Assembly (NCBI GenBank): GCA_030650875.1
Contig: JAUSDK010000070.1
Coordinates: 1-36,839, forward strand
DNA from: Polaromonas sp.
GTDB lineage: Bacteria > Pseudomonadota > Gammaproteobacteria > Burkholderiales > Burkholderiaceae_C
Direction: 5' to 3'
Length of the DNA stretch: 36,839 bases
Within the stretch, counting starts at the first letter, position 1, and each line of letters begins with the position of its first letter. Position numbers and translations under genes: made by a program. This document shows positions 24,851 to 33,739 of the stretch, piece by piece. The notes beneath the pieces are model-generated. The model had not been told where the DNA came from. It worked only from the letters and a program-made list of their open reading frames with translations, and searched no databases.

Positions 24851-26167
24851 ATGAGCACTGCATCACCTTCGCCCCAACGCTTTCTGACAGGTATCACCAC
24901 CACCGGCACACCTCACCTTGGTAATTTTGTCGGATCCATCCGCCCCTCAGTAGCGGCGAGCCGCCTGCCTGGCGTGCAGAGTTTTTACTTTCTGGCCGAC
25001 TACCACGCGCTGATCAAGTGCGATGACCCCGCGCGCATCCAGCGCTCCACGCTGGAAATCGCAGCCAGCTGGCTGGCCGCCGGTCTGGACCCTGAACGGG
25101 TGACGTTTTACCGCCAGTCCGATGTGCCCGAGATCACCGAATTCACCTGGCTGCTGACCTGCGTGACCGGCAAGGGTGTGCTCAACCGTGCCCATGCCTA
25201 CAAAGCCGCCGTCGACAAAAACCAGGCCACCGGCAACGACCCCGATGCCGATGTGACGGCCGGCCTGTTCATGTACCCGGTGCTGATGGGCGCCGATATC
25301 CTGATGTTCAAGGCGCACAAGGTGCCGGTCGGGCGCGACCAGATCCAGCACATTGAAATGGCACGCGACATGGCCCAGCGTTTCAACCACCTCTACGGCG
25401 AGCACCTGGTGCTCCCCGAAGCGGTGGTTGAAGAGTCGGTGGCATTGCTGCCAGGGCTGGACGGACGCAAGATGAGCAAAAGCTACGACAACACCATCCC
25501 GTTGTTCACGCCGCGCGATCAGTTGCGCAAATTGATCGCCGGCATCGTGACCGACTCGCGCGCGCCAGGCGAGCCCAAGGAGGTCGAGGGCTCAGCGCTG
25601 TTCCAGATCTACCAGGCCTTTGCCAGCGAGCCCGAGACGGCAGCGCTGCGCCAGGCGTATGCCGACGGCATCTCCTGGGGCGACGCCAAACAACTGCTGT
25701 TTGAGCGCGTGGAACAAGAAGTCGCGCCCATGCGCGAGCGCTACCACGCCATGCTCAACGACCCCGCCCACATCGAAGCGCTGCTGCAGGCCGGTGCCGA
25801 CAAAGCGCGTGCGGTAGCCACGCCCCTGATGCGCGAGTTGCGCCATGCCGTCGGCCTGCGCTCGCTGGGCGCACTGCCTGCGGCTGCAGCCAAGAGCAAA
25901 GCCGCCAAAGCGGCTGCGCCGACGTTCAAGCAATACCGCGAGAAAGACAGCCGGTTTTATTTCAAGCTGCTGGATGCCGACGCACGTTTGCTGCTGCAAA
26001 GCCAGGGCTTTGAATCCCCGAGGGACGCAGCGATGGCCATCTCGAACCTGCAAAAGGAAGGGCCAGCCGCACTGGTTACCCTGCAAGGGCAGGTGGAAGT
26101 CGCCCAGGGCATTACCGACATCGAACTGGCTGCCGCCTTGCGGTTTTTTACAGCGGCGCACGCCTGA
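24851..26167 (+). CDS. trpS: Tryptophanyl-tRNA synthetase with C-terminal extension
   Basis: TrpS charges tRNA-Trp. The class I motifs are present: the HIGH-like TGTPHLGNFVG at about residues 18-28 and KMSKS at 207-211. The synthetase core is about 335 residues, as in E. coli. It is followed by an Ala/Lys linker (about 340-356) and a separate domain at about 357-438 with YREKDSRFYFKLLDADARLL and LQSQGFESPRDAAMAISNLQ, which looks like a YegP/DUF1508-type fold. I recall this extension from other Burkholderiales TrpS, but did not compare it. The ATG at 24851 begins the conserved N-terminus. Confidence 0.93.
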   Translation: MSTASPSPQRFLTGITTTGTPHLGNFVGSIRPSVAASRLPGVQSFYFLADYHALIKCDDPARIQRSTLEIAASWLAAGLDPERVTFYRQSDVPEITEFTWLLTCVTGKGVLNRAHAYKAAVDKNQATGNDPDADVTAGLFMYPVLMGADILMFKAHKVPVGRDQIQHIEMARDMAQRFNHLYGEHLVLPEAVVEESVALLPGLDGRKMSKSYDNTIPLFTPRDQLRKLIAGIVTDSRAPGEPKEVEGSALFQIYQAFASEPETAALRQAYADGISWGDAKQLLFERVEQEVAPMRERYHAMLNDPAHIEALLQAGADKARAVATPLMRELRHAVGLRSLGALPAAAAKSKAAKAAAPTFKQYREKDSRFYFKLLDADARLLLQSQGFESPRDAAMAISNLQKEGPAALVTLQGQVEVAQGITDIELAAALRFFTAAHA

Positions 26168-26320
26168 ATTCCCGAACGAGGATAGGCCCTCGCTCCAATA
26201 CTGTTGTTTTTTTAAATCAAACAAAGGAACAAATACCACAATCAGAGATTGAAAAATGTCATGCGGTTGACATTCAGCAGTTATGCTTGCCTGCTATAAA
26301 TGTCAAAGCAATCTGAAGTC

Positions 26321-26905
26321 ATGAGCATTTTTGTCATAGACGACCATCCCCTGATGCGGGAGGCGCTCGTCATGCTGATACATCGCGTGAACAGCGCGGT
26401 TCAAGTCACCGAACTGGATCGCCTGGCCGCCGTCAAGCCTGCAGCGCAGGTGCACGGCATCCCCTCCTTGTTCTGCCTGGACCTCAAACTGCCTGACACC
26501 GAGGGCGTGTCGGGCATTCACGAACTCAAGCAGCAGTTTCCCGATGTTCCCGTCATCGTCCTCTCAGCAGCGCCGGCGCATGAATACGAAGACCTGTCCA
26601 TCGAGGCAGGCGCGGACGCCTATGTCCCAAAATCCGCAGGTGCGGACGAGATTGCCAACGTGTTGCGTATCTTTTTGCACGGCGAGCCGGAACCGGAGGC
26701 CGGCGCCTCCCCGGAAAAACTATCCAAGCGCCAAAGTCAGTTGCTGGCGATGATCAACAAAGGCCAAAGCAACCGCGACATTGCCGAAGAACTCCAGATC
26801 AGCGAGCACACCGTCAAGGTCCATTTATGGCGCTTGTTCCGGCGCCTGAATGTCAAAAGCCGTTCACAGGCCAGCCACCTGGCCCGCACCCAGGGTTTGC
26901 TTTAG
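26321..26905 (+). CDS. LuxR/NarL-family response regulator, likely orphaned
   Basis: The receiver domain has the acidic pair in FVIDDHPLMREAL, the phospho-acceptor Asp in FCLDLKLPDTEG (residue 54 from this start, 61 from the upstream ATG), Ser in VLSAAP and Lys in YVPKSA. A linker of about 15 residues leads to the LuxR-type helix-turn-helix (KLSKRQSQLLAMINKGQSNR, then HTVKVHLWRLFRRLNVKSRS). The total is 194 residues. The ATG at 26300 is in frame too; I prefer 26321 because TATAAA at 26295-26300 looks like a -10 box and would start the message past 26300. The histidine kinase gene facing it at 26926-27654 is broken, so this regulator may be without its sensor. Confidence 0.83.
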   Translation: MSIFVIDDHPLMREALVMLIHRVNSAVQVTELDRLAAVKPAAQVHGIPSLFCLDLKLPDTEGVSGIHELKQQFPDVPVIVLSAAPAHEYEDLSIEAGADAYVPKSAGADEIANVLRIFLHGEPEPEAGASPEKLSKRQSQLLAMINKGQSNRDIAEELQISEHTVKVHLWRLFRRLNVKSRSQASHLARTQGLL

Positions 26906-26925
26906 AGGGCTTGCTGCGCCACGAA

Positions 26926-27654
26926 TCAGTTGCCCGGCTGCACGGCGGGATGTAATTCAACCGAAAAAATGCTGCCGCGCCCAACGCGGGATGCCAGGCG
27001 CACAGGACAGCCGAGCGCATGACTCATCCGGGAAACAATGGCAAGCCCCAGTCCAAAGCCCTCTTCGGTGCCGCGCAAGGGAATGCGATAAAACTCCTGA
27101 AAAATCGCCTGCTGATGCTCCCTGGCAATGCCCGCGCCGGCGTCCCATATTTTGTTGCGCCACACGCCGTGCCCGCGCCGCAAGGCCATCAGGACACGGC
27201 CACGTAGCGTGTTTTTTAACGCATTCGACAACAAGTTGCCGACCAGAACCAGCAGGCAGAAAAAATTTTCCTAAATCGGTGCTTTCAAGAAGAATACAAA
27301 CATCGAAGACCCCCAGATCAGGGCGCTCAGTGGTCATATCCAGGCGCAGCGTGCCATAAAAGCATGCAACGCCGGACCGCTGACCCCTTGCAGTTTTCGT
27401 TGGTAAAAGGCAATGACAAGTTGACGCACCAGCGTGACAGCAACGACCGCCACGGCCCAGAGGCCAAGACCCGCTGGCTCAACATAACCGTAGAGTATCG
27501 CCACCATGGCCAACAGCATGAGGGCAGACGCATAAGCCGCAGGTCGGGCTTGCCGCATGAAAGCGCCAGCCAGTTGCATGTCGACCCATGCCTCGCGCGC
27601 GCGGTTGTGGGCGCCGCTGACGGGCTGAGTCGGTGCGATCAAATTCATCTGCAC
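26926..27654 (-). pseudogene. Sensor histidine kinase remnant (nonsense codons and internal deletion)
   Basis: The reading frame is continuous from the ATG at 27654 to the stop at 26926 but contains a TGA at 27334-27336 and a TAG at 27271-27273. The first 106 residues have membrane helices (YASALMLLAMVAILYGYV and GLWAVAVVAVTLVRQLVIAF) like the input domain of a membrane kinase. The last part is a HATPase_c domain: N box GNLLSNALKNT, G1 DAGAGI, F box FQEFYR and G2 GLGLAIV. The middle, including the rest of the membrane domain and the phospho-accepting histidine, is deleted; the join is close to the TAG. Both halves read in the same frame. It is the likely former partner of the response regulator it faces. 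Confidence 0.85.
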
Positions 27655-27714
27655 CCAGTTTACGCTGCATCCATTCAGGCAAAAAACTGGCCTGACGCCG
27701 TCATTTCAACGGCT

Positions 27715-29352
27715 TCAGGTGGCCTGATGAAGATTGAAACTCGATTTTTCCTGCACATCGAGTTGGGAAACGAGATTCATCTCCCATTCAAGGTATTGCG
27801 TCGCAGCGCGCTTGTTACCCTCATGGCGGTCATGTACAAAAAAGAGATAGTCCAGGCAATCAGCATCTGCGGGGAAATCGGGTGTGGCCTCGGTCCTCAA
27901 GCCGGCCTGCTCCCAAGCCGCTGCGTCAGCAATTAACAACCTGGTGCGCTGCCTCTGCGCGTCACTGAGTTCACCTGCGGCCAGCGCCGCTATCTGCGGG
28001 TGCGTGGCCACTAAAACGATGGGCGGATACGCTTCACCATGCCGTTCATTCCCTGCATCCACATGCCCACGAATGCGGCTTCTGGTAGACCAAACTGCGC
28101 CCCCTAGATGCCCCGCGCGAAAATCCATGCTGGACCGCAAATCGACGATCTGAACCGCGCCGTCCAGCGCACGAAGTTGGGCGGGGAACAGCTCGGCCAG
28201 GGGCGGTAGGTCCACTGCCTGGCTGCTCGCCACGTGGGCATCCTGCACAGTCAGTGACTCTGCAATTCCAAGCAAGCAGACGTCGTACCCCATTTGACGC
28301 AGCCAACTGCCAATCAAGGGCGCACGAATACCGTCCGTGTCGTACAGCACGACCCGGGCATGGCGTACGCCGATGTAGAGATCGGTACCTTGCAAGAGCT
28401 GTCCGCCTTCAGCATGCACCGCGCCATGGGCCGAGCCCGCCTTGAACTCTTCAGGCGTGCGTACATCGAAGAAATAAGTCGTTCGCGACCGGTCGTGGCG
28501 CCAGCGCCGGAGCTGGTCCGCCGTGGCAGTCTTCACACCGCAAGCCTGCGCCAGAACGGCCGCCTTTTGCCGCACAGCTTCGAGCGGCGAATCGGTTGCG
28601 GAGACTTCCGGATAGAACCGGCGGCCATTCCGCTCCAGCGGATAGTCCTTGAGATACCAGCCCTGGGTGCCGTTTTCAAGCGCGAAGACGGGATGACCAG
28701 CGCCCAGGTTGATGAGCGACTGGGCGCCAATGATGCTGCGGGTGCGGCCCGCGCAGTTGACCACCACGGTCGTGCGCTTGTCGGGGGCCAGGCGATGCAG
28801 CCGGTAGGCAAGTTCGGCATTCGGGCAGCACACGGCACCGGGAATGTTCATCTTTGCGTACTCGCTGCGCGATCGTCCGTCCAGCACAACAACGTCGTCG
28901 CCGCGCGCCATCATGAATTTCAAAGCCTCGGGCGAGATCCGGGGTGTATGGCAGTGGCTCTCAACGAGTTCGCCAAAGGTTTTTGAGGGCACATGCACGC
29001 CCTTGAACAGGGTGTATCCGGCAGCGCGCCAGCCTGATGCCCCATACTTGAGCACCCTTACCTGCTGATAACCCATCGCCTGCAGGCGAGAAGCGGCGCG
29101 CAGGCCCAGGGTGTCGCCACCGCCGTCGTCCAGCAACACAATGCTGACGGCGAAGTTGGGGATCAGCCGGCCGGCGTCGAGTTCGAGCCGGCTATAGGCC
29201 AATGGCACCGCGTGAAAGGGATGACCTTCGCCATACTGGCCTTGCTCCCGAACATCCACAAGCGCCAACTCCTGGCCGCTGGCGAGCTCCTTTTTTAAAG
29301 CGGTTGCCTCTATGAAGTCGACTGCATCGGGTTCCATCCGCAGCGCGTTCAT
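27715..29352 (-). CDS. Four-domain rhodanese-like sulfurtransferase
   Basis: A 545-residue soluble protein with four tandem rhodanese domains, at about residues 10-115, 138-240, 276-372 and 385-490. Active-site loops are uneven: only domain 2 has the catalytic cysteine, C200 in VVVNCAGRTRS. Domain 1 has DDGGGD, domain 3 DTDGIRA and domain 4 ATHPQIA in that place, so these are probably binding or regulatory units. The C-terminal tail (FFVHDRHEGNKRAATQYLEWE) is separate. Its start overlaps the YeiH-type exporter stop by four bases (ATGA), so the two are coupled. This suggests handling of sulfane sulfur or thiosulfate together with export of a sulfur oxyanion. Confidence 0.87.
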   Translation of the reverse strand: MNALRMEPDAVDFIEATALKKELASGQELALVDVREQGQYGEGHPFHAVPLAYSRLELDAGRLIPNFAVSIVLLDDGGGDTLGLRAASRLQAMGYQQVRVLKYGASGWRAAGYTLFKGVHVPSKTFGELVESHCHTPRISPEALKFMMARGDDVVVLDGRSRSEYAKMNIPGAVCCPNAELAYRLHRLAPDKRTTVVVNCAGRTRSIIGAQSLINLGAGHPVFALENGTQGWYLKDYPLERNGRRFYPEVSATDSPLEAVRQKAAVLAQACGVKTATADQLRRWRHDRSRTTYFFDVRTPEEFKAGSAHGAVHAEGGQLLQGTDLYIGVRHARVVLYDTDGIRAPLIGSWLRQMGYDVCLLGIAESLTVQDAHVASSQAVDLPPLAELFPAQLRALDGAVQIVDLRSSMDFRAGHLGGAVWSTRSRIRGHVDAGNERHGEAYPPIVLVATHPQIAALAAGELSDAQRQRTRLLIADAAAWEQAGLRTEATPDFPADADCLDYLFFVHDRHEGNKRAATQYLEWEMNLVSQLDVQEKSSFNLHQAT

Positions 29353-30416
29353 GCCGCTGCCCCCGTCAATATCAGAACCAATACCAGCGCGGCCATCCAC
29401 ACCGTTTCAGACAATAGCATCACCAAGGGGCGCCAGCCAAAAGACTTGAGCTCCACGAAAGAAGTTTTCATGCCCAGGGCAACGATAGCCACGACCAGAC
29501 AAGCACGCGACACCCAGTTCAGCCCATCTTGCACAGGCGCCGGGATGCCGCCTGCTGAATTGAGCGCCACCAGGGCAATGAACAGCCACAAGAACCACGG
29601 AACAAGCTTTTGCGGCAAGGCGGCATCGGCTTTTTCAGCGACCTGGCGCTGGCTGCGGAACATGGCGGACACCACGACCACCACCACCGCGAGCATCGAT
29701 ACACGGAACAACTTGACAATGACGGCATAGTCGCCAGTCTGGTGATTGAGCATGTAGCCGGCACCGGCGACCTGTGCCACATCGTGAATGGTTCCACCCA
29801 AAAACAGGCCTGCAAGCTCGGGGGGCAGCCGCAAAAGCTGGGTGATCAAGGGGTAGAGCACCATGGCGATGGTTGACAGTACGGTGACCGTGACCACCAC
29901 CATGAGCGTGAAGCGTTCGCTTTCCTTGTCGCGCGGGAGCACCGCAGAAATAGCCAGCGCGGCAGAGGCGCCGCAGATGGCCACAGCGCCGCCCGACAGC
30001 ACGCCTTGTGCATGCGTCATGCCCAGCCGCCGGGCCAGCCCATAGCCGAGCAGCAGCGTCGAGACCACGGCCAGCACCACAATCACGGCGGTAGGCCAAC
30101 CCAGGCCGGCAATCTGGCTGGCGGTGATGCGCACGCCCAGCAAACCCACGCCCAGGCGCAGCACGCTGCGTGAACAGAACTCAATCCCCGGCCGCGTCTG
30201 CGCATCCTTGCTGAGGTAGTGAAAAGCCACGCCCATTAGCAAGGCGTAAAGCATTTGAGGCCCGCCATGCATGGACGACACAAAAGTCGCCGCCAGCGCC
30301 AGCACGCACGCCAGCGCAAGACCAGGAAGGCGCAGCCACGCTGGCGCGAGCACCCCGGCGCGCACTACCGCGTTGGGTGCCCCCATCAACGCATCGGAAT
30401 CATTTTCCTTTATCAC
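29349..30416 (-). CDS. YeiH/UPF0324-family putative sulfate (sulfur oxyanion) exporter
   Basis: An integral membrane protein of about 355 residues with roughly ten helices, of the PF03601 family (YeiH, TIGR00698). Typical blocks are FCSRSVLRLGVGLLGVRIT, GGAVAICGASAALAISAVLP and FLGGTIHDVAQVAGAGYML. The family is annotated as sulfate exporter by analogy with taurine-degradation transporters; substrate is not proven. No ATG precedes residue 11 (30386), so start choice is open: GAGG lies seven bases before the GTG at 30416, a TTG is at 30419, and the ATG at 30386 lacks a ribosome site. It is 121 bases downstream of the AbrB-type gene and coupled to the rhodanese gene. Confidence 0.87.
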   Translation of the reverse strand: MIKENDSDALMGAPNAVVRAGVLAPAWLRLPGLALACVLALAATFVSSMHGGPQMLYALLMGVAFHYLSKDAQTRPGIEFCSRSVLRLGVGLLGVRITASQIAGLGWPTAVIVVLAVVSTLLLGYGLARRLGMTHAQGVLSGGAVAICGASAALAISAVLPRDKESERFTLMVVVTVTVLSTIAMVLYPLITQLLRLPPELAGLFLGGTIHDVAQVAGAGYMLNHQTGDYAVIVKLFRVSMLAVVVVVVSAMFRSQRQVAEKADAALPQKLVPWFLWLFIALVALNSAGGIPAPVQDGLNWVSRACLVVAIVALGMKTSFVELKSFGWRPLVMLLSETVWMAALVLVLILTGAAA

Positions 30417-30540
30417 CAAAATACCTCATTTTCTTGAACAAATGAGCGCGCTGAAAGTCGCTCAACGTGGTGTCTTTGGTCAGGGTTTCAGGATGCGGGT
30501 CATTTTTTTCTACGCATGGCGGCTGGTAGCGGTTAATTCC

Positions 30541-31593
30541 CTATCGGCCAATGCGCAGAATGAAACGTGCGTGCAACGCAAACAAAGGCCCTGCCGCAAG
30601 CACCAGAAAAGCCATCCTTGTCACATGAAAGGCCGTGACCACCGGCACGCCAAACTGCAGCGCCTTGGCCGTGATGCTCATTTCGGTGACACCGCCTGGT
30701 GCTGTCGCCAAAATGGCCGTGGGAACGTTAATGCCAGACACCTGCGCCAGCGCGTAGCCAAACACGGCAGCAAGCGCAATCCCCAAGAAAACCGTGAAGG
30801 CAACAGAGAGCATGAAGCGCGGACCAGCGCGCAAAAAAGCAGCGTCAAAGCGGCTGCCCAGTGCGCAGCCGATCAGGAGTTGCGCCGCGTTACTGGCCCA
30901 GCGCGGCATGGCAGAACTGTCCAGGCCAAGGCTGGTCAGCACCGCGGTGGCAAGTAGTGGGCCAATCACCCAGCAGTTGGGCACCTTGAGCCAGTACAGC
31001 AGCGTACCGGCGCAGGCTGCCAGCAGCAGCATGAAAAAAAGACCGGTGTAGCGAACTTCAGCCATCGACGCCGCCCACAACTCATGGCCGTGCACGCCGC
31101 TATGGGTTAGCAATGGCGGCACCGTCAGCACCACCAACACAATGCGCAAGGCGTGCGCTGCCGCCACCCAATCCGCCCGCCCGCCCAGTTTGGCCGCCAG
31201 AATGCTCATCTCGGCCGCGCCGCCCGGCAGGCTGGCAAAAAAGGCCGTGCGGATGTCGCACCCGGACAGGCGCTTGAGCAAGGCAGCGCAGACTGCCCCC
31301 AGAACAAACGCAAAAAGCGCTGCAGCGATCAGGTAGCCCACGATGGCCCCTATCTGGGCGAGGACGGCCTGCGTAAAAAAAAGACCGAGCGCAGTGCCAA
31401 TGACGACTTGCCCAACCATCAGCGCCATGGCGGGACGCACGACCGGCAAGCCGGACATGGTAGCCAGCGCCATGGCCACCATGGGACCAATCATCCAGGG
31501 CAGCACGGTGCCAAGCCACACACACAAGAGGGCGCCAGCGGCGCTGACCACCAGCGCCAGCGACGAGCGCAGTGATAGGGCAAAGGCTGTCAT
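30541..31593 (-). CDS. AbrB-family membrane protein (ammonia monooxygenase-like, PF05145)
   Basis: A 350-residue membrane protein with about ten helices in two similar halves, each carrying the family motif: LPWMIGPMVAMALATMSGLP and later PNCWVIGPLLATAVLTSLGL. Motifs such as SLPGGAAEMSILAAKLGGRADWVAAAHALR and TAPGGVTEMSITAKALQFGV mark the two repeats. These proteins are often called AbrB-type regulators of aidB or ammonia-monooxygenase-like, with no firm function; transport is likely. The start at 31593 is the first ATG with a membrane helix. It follows the binding-protein gene after 34 bases and may be its membrane partner, though this is inference. Confidence 0.83.
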   Translation of the reverse strand: MTAFALSLRSSLALVVSAAGALLCVWLGTVLPWMIGPMVAMALATMSGLPVVRPAMALMVGQVVIGTALGLFFTQAVLAQIGAIVGYLIAAALFAFVLGAVCAALLKRLSGCDIRTAFFASLPGGAAEMSILAAKLGGRADWVAAAHALRIVLVVLTVPPLLTHSGVHGHELWAASMAEVRYTGLFFMLLLAACAGTLLYWLKVPNCWVIGPLLATAVLTSLGLDSSAMPRWASNAAQLLIGCALGSRFDAAFLRAGPRFMLSVAFTVFLGIALAAVFGYALAQVSGINVPTAILATAPGGVTEMSITAKALQFGVPVVTAFHVTRMAFLVLAAGPLFALHARFILRIGR

Positions 31594-31627
31594 GAAGCGC
31601 TTGACTCGTTCGGTTTGCTTCGTTCGT

Positions 31628-32599
31628 TCAGTTGACTTTGATGTCGAGCTTCTTGATGATTTTCCCCCACTTGGCAATGTCGCTGGTGACGATTTGGCCG
31701 AACTGCTCGCGCGGCATGGCCTGGACCTCCAGACCCTGCAGGCCCAGCTTGCTGACAATTTCCGGGTCTGTCAGCACCTTGTTGATGGCGGTGTGCAGCT
31801 TCTGCACCACGTCCGGCGGCGTGCCGGCCGGTGCAAAAAATCCATACCAGGGGGAATAGTCAAACCCCTTGATGCCCGCCTCGTCCATGGTGGGCAAGTT
31901 CGGCAGGGCCGGCGTGCGTTTTTGTCCGGAGGTCGCAATCGCTCTCACCCTGTTCCCCTGGATATGCGGCATCACGGCGGGAATGGTCAGCAGCATGGCT
32001 TGAATCTGCCCGCTCATGAGGTCGTTGAGCGCCGGACCGGAACCTTTGTAGGGCACATGTTGCAGCTTGGCGCCCGTCATGGACTGCAGGACCTCCATCG
32101 GAAGATGACCGGCGCTCCCGTGCCCACCCGATCCGTAGTTCACGGGTTTTGTTTTGGCGTACCCCAAAAAATCGTCCAATGTCTTGACCGGCAGCGAGTT
32201 GGTCACCACCAGCACGTTGGGTGTCATGCCAATATTGGCCAGCGGCATGATGTCCTTGACCGTGTCATAGGGCAGCTTGTCATAGAGCGCGACATTGAAG
32301 GCCAGACCCTGGTGGGTGATCATCAGCGTGTGACCATCAGGGGCGGCGCGGGCCAGCATGCCGGCGCCAATCGTGCCGCCAGCGCCGCCGCGGTTTTCCA
32401 CAATCACGCTTTGCCCGAGTTCCTGACCCAGCCGGAGCCCCACAATCCGGGCCACGATGTCCACCGTGCCGCCCGCCGCGAACGGGGCCAGCAAGGTGAT
32501 GGGCCTGGTTGGAAAGTCAGCCGCAGCAGCGGGAGAGACCAGACCGGCGGCCAGCGAGGCCAGCATGGACAGAGCGATAACAGCGGTTCGTTTGATCAT
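31628..32599 (-). CDS. Bug-family (tripartite tricarboxylate) periplasmic binding protein
   Basis: A 323-residue exported solute-binding protein. Signal peptide MIKRTAVIALSMLASLAAGLVSPAAA is cut near residue 26. The Bug motifs follow: FPTRPITLLAPFAAGGTVDI, then VIVENRGGAGGTIG, PDGHTLMITHQG, and the C-terminal GTPPDVVQKLHTAINKVLTDPEI. Bug proteins are numerous in Burkholderiales and bind carboxylates or other small organic acids, many without a linked TctA/TctB membrane pair, as here. The start overlaps the enolase-family gene stop by four bases (ATGA) and has a strong GAGGAGG site, so the two are coupled. The ligand is likely the substrate of the adjacent catabolic enzymes. Confidence 0.9.
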   Translation of the reverse strand: MIKRTAVIALSMLASLAAGLVSPAAAADFPTRPITLLAPFAAGGTVDIVARIVGLRLGQELGQSVIVENRGGAGGTIGAGMLARAAPDGHTLMITHQGLAFNVALYDKLPYDTVKDIMPLANIGMTPNVLVVTNSLPVKTLDDFLGYAKTKPVNYGSGGHGSAGHLPMEVLQSMTGAKLQHVPYKGSGPALNDLMSGQIQAMLLTIPAVMPHIQGNRVRAIATSGQKRTPALPNLPTMDEAGIKGFDYSPWYGFFAPAGTPPDVVQKLHTAINKVLTDPEIVSKLGLQGLEVQAMPREQFGQIVTSDIAKWGKIIKKLDIKVN

Positions 32600-33732
32600 G
32601 TCGCCTCCTCAAGTTGTTTGATTTGGTAGGTTCGAACTTTTTCCTCGTCCAGTTCGACACCCAGCCCGGGCCCGTCCGGGAGCGCCATCTGGCCGGTACT
32701 GATATCGAGCTTGCGGGTGACGATGTCGTCGGCCGTCTTCAGTGGCCCCACGCATTCAAGACCCTCAAGCACCCCGGTGCTGGTGCAGGCCAGCATGATC
32801 TCGGCCACCGTATTGACGCCCAATCCGAAGCCGTGGCCGATGACGACTTTCATGCCGGCCGCAGTAGCAGTCTCCAGCATGCGCCGACACTTGAGAAAAC
32901 CGCCCTGCTTCATGACCTTGAGCTTGACGATGTCGGCGCAGTCAGCGCGAATGACGGCGATCAGGCTTTCATGGTCGGTGATGGATTCATCGGCCATGAC
33001 GGGAATGCCAATGGCCTGCCTGACTTTGGCCATGCCGGCCAGGTCATGGTCGGCCACGGGCTGCTCAAGCAGTTGCATGTCCAGGGGTTCCAGCAGATGA
33101 CCGAGGGCAATCGCATCGGCCACGCTGTAGCCCGCGTTGGCATCTGCCCTGAGCGCCATGGTCGGGCCCACCGCCTCGCGAATCGCCAGGATGCGGTCGC
33201 GGTCGGCCTTGATGCCGCCGCCCACCTTGACCTTGGCGGACCGAAAACCGCGGTCGAACCACTTGCGCGCCTCGGCTGCTGCTTCGTCGGGACCGAGAAT
33301 GCCGACCCAGGCATTGAACCGGACGCTGGAGACCATGGCACCGCCCAGATACTGGTACACCGGAATACCCAGCCGCCGCGCCAGCAAATCCACACAGGCC
33401 ATTTCAATGGCCGCCTTGGCGTCCAGATAGCCCGGCAAGATGGCGTCCATGCGCGCGACCAATTGATGCGGATTTCCCGCATCGCTACCATGCACCAGCG
33501 GGGCCAGTTTCTCGCGCAGCGCCGTCAAGGACTGCTCAATGGTTTCGACCGAATACCCGGGGGAAGGGTCAATATTGCCCAGTCCGACCGAACCGTCTTT
33601 GGCCGTCAGCCTGACCAGCGCGCTCTTTTGTGCAGTCTTGTTGAGGTAGGCATTTTTAAAGCCGGGGCCCACAAGAGGGATGGCAACGCCGAACACTTCG
33701 ACGCGGGAGATAGGAAGGTGAAGTCCATCCAT
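32596..33732 (-). CDS. Mandelate racemase/muconate lactonizing enzyme family protein
   Basis: A 378-residue enolase-superfamily enzyme. The catalytic pattern of the muconate-lactonizing subgroup is intact: K167-x-K169 in SAKVKVGGG, metal ligands D197 (RADAN), E223 (LLEQPV) and D248 (ADES), and the second base K272 in KLKVMKQGG. Substrate within the subgroup (cycloisomerase, racemase, epimerase) cannot be read from motifs. The ATG at 33732 is preferred to a TTG at 33750 that would overlap the dioxygenase gene; it lies seven bases past that gene's stop. It is in the middle of an operon with the TauD enzyme and the Bug protein. Confidence 0.88.
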   Translation of the reverse strand: MDGLHLPISRVEVFGVAIPLVGPGFKNAYLNKTAQKSALVRLTAKDGSVGLGNIDPSPGYSVETIEQSLTALREKLAPLVHGSDAGNPHQLVARMDAILPGYLDAKAAIEMACVDLLARRLGIPVYQYLGGAMVSSVRFNAWVGILGPDEAAAEARKWFDRGFRSAKVKVGGGIKADRDRILAIREAVGPTMALRADANAGYSVADAIALGHLLEPLDMQLLEQPVADHDLAGMAKVRQAIGIPVMADESITDHESLIAVIRADCADIVKLKVMKQGGFLKCRRMLETATAAGMKVVIGHGFGLGVNTVAEIMLACTSTGVLEGLECVGPLKTADDIVTRKLDISTGQMALPDGPGLGVELDEEKVRTYQIKQLEEAT

Positions 33733-33739
33733 GCTGGTC

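Noticed and set aside
26175..26215. Terminator after trpS (CGAGG/CCTCG hairpin, then a T-run)
   Set aside because: The stem has only five pairs and the T-run begins about ten bases later, too far for a standard Rho-independent terminator.
26267..26300. Full sigma-70 promoter TTGACA...TATAAA before the response regulator
   Set aside because: The boxes are 22 bases apart, too long for a standard promoter; only the -10-like box is used as weak support for the start codon.
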